From Hydractinia symbiolongicarpus (Eukaryota > Cnidaria > Hydrozoa > Anthoathecata > Hydractiniidae), in NCBI RefSeq assembly GCF_029227915.1, contig NC_079880.1:18000001-18064000 (forward strand): a stretch of 64,000 bases of DNA, written 5' to 3'. A model generated the notes under the pieces. It saw nothing but the letters and a program-made list of their open reading frames with translations. It was not told the DNA's origin and made no database searches. The stretch's first letter is position 1; each line of letters opens with the position of its first letter. Both the position numbers and the translations under genes were made by a program. Below, in pieces: positions 1-10,700 of this stretch.

Positions 1-1221
1 CTTTTTCTCACTGAGTGACTTTCTTATACCCGGTCCTTTTTTTTGAGGGGGGGGGGGGATTACTGAATTTCGAAAATTTTAGGTGCAGCTTGTGGTCTTT
101 CTTCTTCCTGTCAGTCGGTTAACTCCAGGCTGACCCAACGAAAATTAAAATTTTGAGGAATTTTTCGTTCAAGAAGATCTCACAAATCAATTTTGCAAAA
201 TAACTGCGTAGTGCGTAACAAATATTATTGCCTGTCCGAATAGCAAAATATGTCGTGTCTAACTTCGTAACAGAAATCACAATTTGATAGACAGCTTTTT
301 ATAAACTTTCTTCGCGAGGTTGTTTACGTGTATCATACGTCTTGTTCATTTTTATTTTGCCTCAGTGGATTTTTCCACGGGATTTATCGACTAGTAATAA
401 TAATAATAAAAAAATTCAAAGTTACTCATCTTAAGTAAGCTCTGAGCTAAGATTTTCTAAGTCCGTACGTAGAAATGATTTTTCGGTGGTTAAGACTAAT
501 CAATGACAACTTATTGCTGCATGATAAAATCAAAGGCTGGCCGGCGTCAATGTGCAACAATCAATACATCCTATAAAAACGCTGTGCTATGTACGTTAGA
601 TATGTGGTTCTTACAGAACGTACAGAAAACTAGGTTGGAATGCTACACAGGAAGACTAGTTCTTTTCACTAGATTGTGCTTCACAATTGTGGTTCCAGTA
701 AAGGTAAACCATACTTTTGGCAAAGCAACCAGCGGAATAGGTTAAGCTTGTGTAGGAGTACGCCGGGAAAAGTTTGCTCTTTCCATTTCATCCAATTTTT
801 CACATGTGACTGTAAAATTGTGTCAAATAACAATACGTCTTTTCTTACCATTCATTGTGAAAATACACCAGATGTGGATTCAGCTGAATCTTGTTGGAGA
901 AAATGTGACCGTCAATGTATTGCACCTAAAATTAATGTTGTGCGCTAAGTAACTAGTTGTAAATGCGACAAGTAGAGTTGCTACCCCAACACTGATCTTA
1001 CATCTATATACACTTTTTGTAAAAACCATCTAGCAAAAGTTGTAGTCAAACATTAAGAACTATAAGAGCATTCCAGGATTCTTCAAACACATCTAGAAAC
1101 AGTTATTTGATTTTTTTGTTATTTCATCTGATGACATTTTACAAATAAGATGGGGACAAAATTAGACTTTTTTGAGAGTTGTTGCCTATTCCGCAAATGT
1201 TCGCTCAAAATTATTCCACAA
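1..1221. other. non-coding stretch, probably intron of the TXNDC5-like gene
   Basis: No exon or element is recognised here. A run of G lies at about 47-58. Two overlapping short plus-strand reading frames (503-745 and 676-948) contain scattered cysteines but match no family I know and show no splice context. Because the TXNDC5-like gene still has an open donor site at 4711, this stretch is most simply part of its next intron. Confidence 0.5.
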
Positions 1222-1246
1222 ATCATCATTCATCATCATTCTCGGC

Positions 1247-1951
1247 TTAACGTCCGTTTTCCATGCTAGCATGGGTTGGACGGGGTATATTAATGACCCT
1301 CTTCCAATCTGATCTAGACTGTGTTAGATCTAAACTCAACTTCCTCTGTATCAAGTCTGTCCTTATAACCTCCTGCCAAGTCTTTCTCGGTCTGCCTCTG
1401 GGCTTTGCCCCAGGAACTATCAAGTCACTACACTTTCTTATCCAATTATCCTCCTCCATTCTTTCCAAGTGCCCCAACCAATTCAATCTTCTTATATGGA
1501 TAACATCTTTAATACTACGGAGACTTAGCCTGCTTCTTAGCTCATCTGAACTCTTTCTGTCTCTCAGACTGGCGTTACACATCCACCTAACCATTCTCAT
1601 ATCATTCCTTTTTAAACGGTCAAGATCTTCCTGCTTCACTGCCCATGTCTCACTACCGTACAACATAACACTTCTTGCACAGGCCTCATACAACCTACCT
1701 TTTACCTCAATTGACAGGACTCTTCTAGTCAACAAAGGAAGTAACTCTCTGAACTTTTTCCAAGCAGAACCTATCCTGTAAGTAACACTTCTTCCAACAC
1801 CCCCTTCACTGCCCAACATATCACCTAAGTAACAGAAGTTCTCAACTATCTCCAACGAGCCACTGTTGTACACCATTAAAGCTGGAAATACTTCATTCTC
1901 CATAATCTTACCTTTGTAACGCTTGCATACAAACTGAATGTCAGCTCTCAA
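1247..1951 (-). pseudogene. LINE reverse transcriptase C-terminal domain
   Basis: The frame contains FCYLGDMLGSEGGV, the conserved strand after the reverse-transcriptase thumb. It then has MLYGSETWAVKQEDLDRLKR and RRLNWLGHLERMEEDNWIRK, typical of invertebrate LINE C-termini. Just upstream, around 1960-2060, a C-x2-C...H...C cluster (CQTCKHWVHKKC) forms a small zinc-binding motif. The last about 190 bases recur almost unchanged at 41914-42112. Confidence 0.85.
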
Positions 1952-2139
1952 CCTTCCACTAATACTACTGCACTTTTTATGTACCCAATGCTTGCAAGTC
2001 TGACAAAAAATTGAGTTACTACCAACCCCTTACCTGCAAACTCTACAAGGCCACTTTCCAACTACAAGGTCACACTTGGCTGTAATGCTACTAATCATGA
2101 CTTTAGACTTTGCTGTGTTTACCTTTAGCCCTTTCTCTT

Positions 2140-2917
2140 CTAGTCCTTTCTTCCACTTCTCAAACTTTTCAACAATTCTTCCATCGACTCTGCTATGAGA
2201 ACCAAATCATCTGCATACAATAACTCCCATGGACAACCTGTTCTGAACATCTCCATCGACAGCGCTTCTAAGACTAGAACAAACAACAAAGGACTAAGTA
2301 CAGAACCCTGATGTACACCAACATTTACACTAAATTCATCACTAAGTGAATCGTTAATCCTGACACGACTTCTAGCATTGCTGTACATAGACTGTACCAT
2401 CGTAACTGGCCACTCATGTACACCTAATTTTCTCATAGCCCACCAAATAACTTTACGTGGTACTCTATCAAAAGCTTTCTCTAAATCTACAAAGGCAAAA
2501 TAGAGATTCTTTCTCTTTCCTAAATACTTTTCCTGAAGCTGTCTGACTAAAAATCTGTAGTGCTACGCCCTGGAACAAAACCAAATTGCATCTTATCTAT
2601 ATTAATTCTTTCTCTAAGTAACTTATCAATCACTTTTCAATAACTTTCATTACTTGATCAACCAACTTCAAACCTCTATAGTTACCCCTTTCTAATGCAT
2701 CACCCTTGCCCTTGAAACAATTCACTATTACACTCGACTGCCACTCACTCGGAATAGCACCATCCTTTATAATCTGGTTAGCAAGACTTGTAATAAGCTT
2801 AACTCCAATATATCCAGATGCTTTTACCATCTCTGCAACAATACCTGATACTCCTGCAGCCTTGCCAATCTTCAATTTCCTTATAGCCTCCACTACCCAT
2901 TCTGTCTTGATCTGCAT
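2140..2917 (-). pseudogene. LINE reverse transcriptase core, two frames
   Basis: The upstream frame (2917-2630) carries the opening motif KIGKAAGVSGIVAEMVKASG and GNYRGLKL. The region around 2460-2580 encodes PGRSTTDFIF and FAFVDLEKAFDRVPR (motif A with the catalytic aspartate). The lower frame (2436-2140) carries VHQGSVLSPLLF and LLYADDLVLIAES, the YADD active site. The catalytic residues are therefore intact, but the pieces lie in different frames. Confidence 0.85.
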
Positions 2918-2928
2918 AGCTGTCCCTT

Positions 2929-3870
2929 CTACAACATCATATCAGACAAATTATCCTCATCCCAATCAAACTCAGTGTTAAGCAACCTCTGATAATAATT
3001 CTTCCAAGCTACCCTTTTTTCCTCCTCTGTGCTAGCCAAAACACCTTCATCATTACGTATACACTTCTCACCTACAACATCTTGGTTAGTCTTCTTCATT
3101 TGCTTTGCTATCTTGAATACCTCATTGCGCTGGTCTTCCCTTCTTAACACATCTGCAAATCTGTTTCTCTCTGCTTCTGATTTTGCCTTATACACTGCTG
3201 TACGAGCACGACGCTTAGCTTCTAAGTAAATATTTTTACTACCACCCGACTTCCACTCTTTCCAAAGTTTCCTCTTTTCCTTTATACACTGGTCAACCTC
3301 ATTATTCCACCACCAGGTCTGTCTATGTCTAGCTGGTCCTTTCGTCCACCCACAGGTATCATCAGAAGTTTCTAGAAGACAATTCTTCAAAGTAGTCCAA
3401 GTACTTTCAACATTGTCACTATCACATTGACCATTGTGGGCTAACTGCTGAACTTTTGCACTAAATTGTCTTGCTACAATCTCTTCCTTCAGCTTCCAGA
3501 CTTTACGACGGAACCTGTACTTTCCCTTGGCTTCTTTAACACTCTTCAAGATATTATCACAAACCAGCAACCTATGCTGGGAAACAAACTCTTCCCCTGA
3601 TATAACTTTCACGTCCTTCACCACTTTCTTGTCTGATTTTCTAACCAGGAAGTAATCTATCTGTGTCTTACAACCACCTGACACATATGTTATCAGCCTA
3701 CTTTGTCTCTTACGGAATGATGTGTTGCAAACCACCATGACCGTTGCCATTCTAAACTCAAGCAATCTCTCCCCTTCCCTATTTCTGCTCCCAAATCCAT
3801 AGCTTCCATGCACACCTCTATAACCTTCAGATGACTTCCCAACATGACCATTAAAGTCGCCGTCCACCAT
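2929..3870 (-). pseudogene. LINE endonuclease C-terminal part and linker to reverse transcriptase
   Basis: It begins with the catalytic GDFNGHVG motif of APE-type endonucleases. It then shows a TQIDYFLVRKSD strand and an SQHRLLVCD motif in the position of the usual catalytic S-D-H, with glutamine in place of aspartate. A basic, tryptophan-rich linker (WWWNNEVD) and an alpha-helical stretch lead to the reverse transcriptase. The domain order matches APE-endonuclease LINEs. Confidence 0.8.
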
Positions 3871-4046
3871 GACAAGTTCAGTGTCTCCAAACTTTGATGT
3901 GACTGCTATTAACTCATCATAAAACTTATCTTAATCTTCCTCACTGAGTCCACACTGTGGAACATAAACTGACAGAAAAGTGACAATCCTATTACCTATC
4001 AAAAACTTTATCACTATAATACGACTATTAACACGCATAACATCTA

Positions 4047-4406
4047 TTACTTTTCTACCCACTTCTCTGCAACGAATATGCCAACTCCTCCATATCCATC
4101 ACTATTATCAATCCAAAAAAGCTTATACCTTGCCCTCCTACCTTCCACAAATCTCACTGAAGCTCCTCTCCACCTGACTTCCTGAACACAACACATATCA
4201 ACAGATCTACGTTCTAACATTTCAACTACTTTACCTGCTCTACCTCTCAGAGTACCAACATTTACACTAGCCATTCTCAACCTAGTGTTATCTACCTTGT
4301 GATGTGATAGCTGGGGAGCATCTGTCCTACCGTGCGCGACACCTTCACTCCTTAGAGTTCCAGCCCCGTTTACGCAGTTTGTCTGATCAACTATTCTTAC
4401 GACCAT
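4047..4406 (-). pseudogene. LINE endonuclease, N-terminal part
   Basis: The frame contains the opening of an exonuclease/endonuclease/phosphatase fold: a NVGTLRGR start strand, then CCVQEVRW, whose glutamate is the usual metal-binding residue, then a DGYGGVGIFV strand. The rest of the domain continues in a different frame from 3870 downward, so at least one frameshift lies between. The 5' leader runs on to about 4600. Confidence 0.8.
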
Positions 4407-4608
4407 TAATAAAGAGTTTTGGCATTGTTTTACAGCTGGATGCCCTTCCTAGCGCCAACTGTTCACAGACCGGACTGGGTGTTTTTTAAAGTGACACCAT
4501 CACTATGTGGCATTTCATGGGACTTCCACAATCGCCCCTTTAAACTAAGGTATGGTGGAGGACGTTCAACTCCTCTCTTGTCTTTTAATGAGACCCTTCA
4601 CCATAAAT

Positions 4609-4672
4609 ATTCGCACAAAATTATTCCGCAAATATTCGCACAAAATTATTCCGCAAATATTCGCACAAAATT
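4609..4672. repeat. 25-bp direct repeat, about 2.5 copies, at LINE 5' flank
   Basis: The unit begins ATTCGCACAAAATTATTCCG and is repeated head to tail. A diverged copy lies on the other side of the LINE at about 1197-1222. The LINE may have inserted into a pre-existing short tandem repeat, or the repeat may be its target duplication. Confidence 0.75.
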
Positions 4673-4711
4673 GTTTCGAATAGTCTAAGTGAAACACCAG
4701 TATATGCTTAC

Positions 4712-7700
4712 AATATGATTGCTGTCTTCTCCTTCAACGTCTTCTGGTTCGATGGGGAGAAATTCTTCCATTGGAACTGTTACATCATCCTCGCCAACTG
4801 AAGCTGACTCGACAAATTGAATGAGATTTCCTAGATCACGTGAATGTTGGTAACTGGATATCTATGGTGACAAAAATAGCAGTAGATTTTATTTTCCAAA
4901 AAATGAAGCAATTCATTTTAAGCGTATTATTATTGGCAAATATTAATTCTTTAAATTTCATGTACTGTGAGTAAAGCCTCGAAACTATTACACGAAAAAA
5001 ACATCGCAAGATTTCACTTTCGGTTTTTTCTCATTAAAACCATACTGACGAGTAGATAATTACGAAACTACGTACATATTTTGTCTTATGCAAAAAACGA
5101 AGACAAAAAAAACACCTTCTGGCCATTTTTATATAAATTCAATGATGGATAAGCAGTTATATCTTCCCTCTGACATAAGTCTGGTTCTGCTGTACAATCC
5201 ACCTAAAGAAAAAATACATTAATGTTCAATAAGAGCCATATGTTATGGAAATAACAAGAAAAGAACAAGAAAAAAAGAATTCAATCACTAGAAAACAGAT
5301 TAGATATCGTGTGTACAGCACATGAAGAGTAACGTCTTATGAGAAGTCGATCAGAAGACAACTTTATTGTATGATATTTTTACCTTAGCAATAGTAATTG
5401 CAGACTCGTATTTGAAATGCGTGGCTAACTCATTCCACACCGGTTCAAGTTGAACACAATGAGGACACCTAAAATGATACATATTGGAAATTCCGTACGT
5501 GGTAAACAAACCAGCTAATTGGTTTTTTGGTAATAAGTGACCAACAATTTTTAATAATAACGATATATTTCGACTTTTAAAGAAATTTGTTGTCCGTGAT
5601 GTAATTCGCGCTATATCGGTCAATCAAGTTTGCATTTTATCACCCGCATAAAGAAGCATCCTAGAGTTTCAAGTCCAGTGGACTTACATTTTAATAGCTG
5701 CGAATGTATACTATCAATGGAAACAGTTAAAATTTTGTCGACATCGAAGTCTCAACGACACTTATGATTATGGAAGCCCTTTTTATATGTGAAATTAAGG
5801 CATCGTTAAATATAAAAAACGAGTTTAAAAACCATACAAGTTTAAAAGTCATACATATAGCCATTTGATAAAATTTTAATATCATTTCAATATTTTTTAG
5901 TTTAGTGAACGTATGTTGTAGACACTTTTGTTTTAATCTGTATTAACTAATTTTACTATTATTTTAGATTTTACCTGATGATGACTTTAAAAGTCCAACT
6001 ATATCATTATTATTAAAAAATGTTGGTCACTTATTACCAAATAATACTGCTGCCATAATTGGTTAATGTTTAATCTTCTGCAGTGAGACATTATACTTTT
6101 AATACACAAAAGTATTAACTATAGTTACGATTTTGAACCTACCATGGTGCATAGAAATCAACGAAGGCCAATTTTTCTTCAATCTCTTTTTGAAAAGTAT
6201 CACTAGATAATACTTTCGCTTTGACAGGTCTGTTCACTTCAGCTTTAATCTCATGATCGGCACGTTCAGAGTTGATTGGAACCTATACAAATAAAACTCA
6301 AATGAACGTTGCATGTGTTTCACATAATCGCAACGTCAAACGTTTTACTGTTTTAAGCTTTGTTTACTTAAAGCAAAAAATTAAGCTTAAGATATACCTA
6401 AACTGTATTATTTAAATAATCATTGATCACATATCTCAATAGGGAAATTAACTTTCGTGAAGACGCGAAAATCGATTTATGCTTTATTCTCAGTTCAAAT
6501 TTCGCCGTTTGCTATGCTCACAATACTACACCCTAATTGATGGAATTACACTAAAGACTTAAAATGAGCGTCAATGTACATGCAAACGTATTTCTCATTA
6601 CATATATCAAGGATGTTCATTTCTATTGGTTGAATTTGACTAAAAGAAAGTAATTTCAGGCATAAGTCCTTTATAGTATTTCTGCAAATTAGACAATCCA
6701 AAATTGTCCTCAAGACTAAACACTAAAATAAGGCTTTTTTACTTTTGAAAGGGGTTGTATCTATATCAAGACACTAAGCCAGTAGATTAAAAAAATTACA
6801 GGGAACACATATGGCATTCCACAAACACCATACCACACACACAAATCTTTGGCAGAGGCCCTGAACTAAAGCTTAAGTTCTATTAATGAAACAAATGGAG
6901 AAAATTTGTGTTGCGGTTAAACCTTTCAATCTCATTTATAAAGGTATGTAAGAATGATAATGTGAACATGTAAGCAAATAGTTCCTCACCTGCCAATCTT
7001 TGATGCTTTTTATGTTCATATTCACAAATTCATTAAGGCCGGCAATATTTCGATTTCCTTTATATGTGTACTTCTTATGGTCGTTAAATAAACGGAATCT
7101 ATAAAAACAACAACCCTCCTATGTAATCCCTGAAAAAAAAACTATATAAAAGTTATTTATATTACCAAAAATAATAAATAAAGGCATAAACAGCAACGAC
7201 AACAATAATACACAACATAAACTTACGTTGGATATGCTTTTATACTTTCACTTGCACACAATGGTGTCGTTTGTGTACAGTCAACCTAAATACGGTATTT
7301 TACAACTAAATGTATCAAGTGCTGCTTAAGAAATTTGGTTTCTTTTGAAAAACAATATTTTTTTGGCTTAACCCTATTAACACCAGACTTTTTTAGTCTA
7401 GTGTAACACGTGCCCACAGGGCACAAATCCGAAGACTTGTATGCTTGTAGAAAGTCTTACTACAAACAGATTTCAGGTCAAAAATTAATTTGATGATGTC
7501 ATTGGGATCAGAAATAATGTCACACACATCACAAAATAGGTCATTTTTGCAACTTCACAGTAAATTTATAGTTCTTAAGCGTTACTGATGATAGAGTTTT
7601 AATTCTTAGTAGACTTACTGAGTAAAAAAATTGATTTCACGGAAATGAACTTTAATGTCATTAGGATTATTCATGATGTCATACTTGTATGAAAGTGTCT

Positions 7701-10700
7701 TCTCTGTTTTACCAGAAATATTGATGTTTATGTCATTAAACTTGGTACATGTTTATGAATTCTTTGGGATAAAAATTCTAAGTTCTGGCTAACCAAGCTG
7801 TTACAATTTATAAATTGTAAATGCAAAACAAAGACCGTACTGTTGTACTGTTTTATGTACAAAAGACCATGAAGCAATATTCCTTCATATGCAAACAAAC
7901 AACATTATTTTTAGAAAATATTTTGTTATTAACATGTCCTTTACTGCATTGACTTATTAATTTGCATGATTAAAGTTCTAAGTACATCAGAAGCAACTTG
8001 CATAATTAAAGTCATAAGCATATTGGGGCCAAAGCACACCACAAACAATTTGCATAATTAAAATCCTAGCACATTAGAAACACAAAGAACATTAAAAGAA
8101 CATCAGAACAAATTTGTGTAATTAAAGTCCTAAGCACATTAGAAACAATGTGTATTATTGAAGCTACATGTGAAAAATAAGTGCTATTTTATATTTTTAA
8201 GGTGTGTTCTTTTTGTTGAACACAAAGAAGAAAATTGCAATGAAGACAACGCGCTTTTTTATCTACCTTTGCAACTTTAAAGCGTCTTCTGCTATGATTT
8301 TCTTCAGCAAATTTATCCCACAATGTTTGGATACGTTTACAGTGACCGCACCTAAATGTTAAAAAAGGTTTGAATTTAAAGTAACTCAGGGTTTGTATTA
8401 AAAAAAAAATAATTGATGAAACCACGTTAAATTTACAGAGAGATATTCGTATTTGTGTCAATTTCAAGGAAAGCTTAAAAAGAAGTATAAGAAGCAAATT
8501 TGTTTTAAATTTGTTTGAACTTAGTATACCTGCAAGGAAAGACTATAGTTTTGGTTGAGGGAGAGACTTTAAAAATTTATTTTTGAGATCGAGGTGGGAG
8601 CAGTGGATGGAATCATGAATTTTTCAAAATTGAAATGTTAAGATCACCTATTTAAAAACCATGCAATATTATTGTTGGTTGTGTTTTCAATGTTTTTTCT
8701 TTTTCTAATTTATCAAAATTACAAGCAGAAGGGGAGGGAAATTAGGGGTCATCCATTAAGTACATACATACACACTAAATTGTTCATTTTCTGACTCTGA
8801 CCAGCCTCCCTTGTGCACATACACATATATATATATAGGTGTGGGGTACCTCTACATAGAGTAAATAATTATGAAGAACAAAACCAAAATAATTTTGTTT
8901 TTGTTTACTATGTGGGTGTTAAAACAAACTCACCCGAGCTTATGGTCAAAATTGTGTGAAATTTGTTGTGACTATGCAATAAAAGATAGGATCCATGCTG
9001 ATATTCTTGTTATGTTTCAGGGTCGATTAAAAGTCGAGATATGAATGGATCAAATCGTTACATAAATGAATACAAATTGAAGGGATGCTGCCATCTTGGA
9101 TCTAAGAATTGGAAGAGGGAACTTGCACTGACTCAGCAAAACAAATAAGTAAAGATGGCAGCTGCACTGCGGGATACAACAACCCTCCCCAAATGGGATT
9201 CTGCCCAGAAGCAAAGAGCAAGACAAAGAGGCTGTCGCAGAAAAACAAATGTAAATATATCGTAAATATAACCATGTAAATATAACCGTGTATATATGTC
9301 GTGAAAATAAAAATGAATTTCAATCTCCAACTTTGAAGTCGTTTATGTATCCAGGAAGTCTAATAGCTCTACCCGATCTAGTAAAATATGCTGGATCATG
9401 TTCATGATCTGAGTCTTCTTGATATGCAATAGGTTCAAAAGATTCGTCTAAGTTGATTTCTTCATCTGTAAGTAATGTGAGTGTCGGTGTCGGTGTCTTC
9501 GGCTATATTGGATGATCGACTCGGTTGATAATGGAAGTCGTAACGATAGGGCTTGATGTGACTCTTGTGTCGAATTGTCGTTCTATTCTTCTGGTCGATC
9601 AGGGTGGCGGTGTTTCTATGATTTCTCTCGACACGGTATGGTGTTTCTTCATAAAAGCTTTCAAGTTTTGACTTGAATTTATTGCGTTTGACTAAAACCG
9701 TTTCATTTTCTTCGAAGTCTCGATGTTGTGCATTTCTTGCGGCATCGGTATACATCTTGGCTTTTCTTTTCTTTTCCATTTCTTGTGAAGTGTTCTCTAT
9801 AGCTGAAGGTGGTTCAAATGATGGTATACCGTTGTTTGGTTTGTGCTTGAGGAGCATATCAGCTGGTGAAACGCCGATGATAGAGTGCGGTGTGGTTCTG
9901 TACATGAGAAGAAAGTGGTTAAGTTCTTTCTTCCAGTCTTTCTGTTCAGTGATTGCACATTTTATGACTTTACTTAGCGTCCTATTGAATCTCTCTACTT
10001 CACCGTTACCTTGTGGATTATAGGAAGATGAACGTTCATGGTGAATGTTCTGCTCTTTAAAATATTGCTCGATTTCTGCTGATGTAAATTGAGGACCGTT
10101 GTCGGAGCGAATTTTGCGAGGATATCCAAACATAGAAAAGGTTTTCTCGAGACAATTGATAACATGTTGTGTTGTCGTTGATCGGATGGTAATGGCTACA
10201 GGATATCGAGTTTTATAGTCTATGATGACAAGGATTGACTCGTTGTTCGGCGGAAGCGGTCCTTTAAGGTCAATTGCTAGATGTTCCCAGTTGTTTGTTG
10301 GTGGTGATGGTATTTCCATAGGCTGATGTTTTCTGCTGCTGGGAGTGTTCACTTGACATGCATGGCATGAATTAATGAGGTCTTTAATTTCTTTGTTGAT
10401 TGTTGGCCACCAGACTTTTTCGCGTAGTAGACTCTTCGTTTTGACGATGCCTTGATGTTGAGAATGCGCAATGTCAAGGACTTTTCTGCGTAGTGATTTA
10501 GGTATCAGGATTTGATGGTTTTTCATAATTATGTCTTGACACGTACTAAGTTGGTTTCTGATACAGTAAAAGGCGTTGTTCTTGGACCAATTGTTTTATT
10601 GAATGGCTGTGTATAGCTGTTGTAGGTCAGGATCTTCAAGAGTTGCTTTGGCGATTTCTTGAGTGGACATCGATTTCGGTATTGTGTCGGTTGTCAACAT

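Larger units (their letters stand above)
1222..4600 (-). mobile_element. near full-length non-LTR retrotransposon (LINE), frameshifted
   Basis: The minus strand reads, in order, an apurinic-type endonuclease, a reverse transcriptase with FVDLEKAFD and YADD motifs, and a cysteine/histidine-rich C-terminal tail. It ends in a short GAT-type microsatellite tail (plus-strand ATCATC at 1224-1240). The coding sequence is split over several frames, so the copy as given is not functional. The flanks are nearly the same 25-base sequence (ATTCGCACAAAATTATTCCG and on) at about 1197-1222 and from 4609. This looks like a target-site duplication, further repeated on the right. The element lies in the same orientation as the host TXNDC5-like gene, inside an intron. 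Microsatellite 3' tails are known for RTE-like and related clades; I cannot fix the clade by eye. Confidence 0.88.

Noticed and set aside
503-948. Two overlapping plus-strand frames with many cysteines
   Set aside because: No recognisable zinc-finger spacing or homologous motif; probably chance.
1263-1781. Plus-strand frame of 172 residues
   Set aside because: It mirrors the LINE reverse transcriptase C-terminus, which has clear family motifs on the minus strand.
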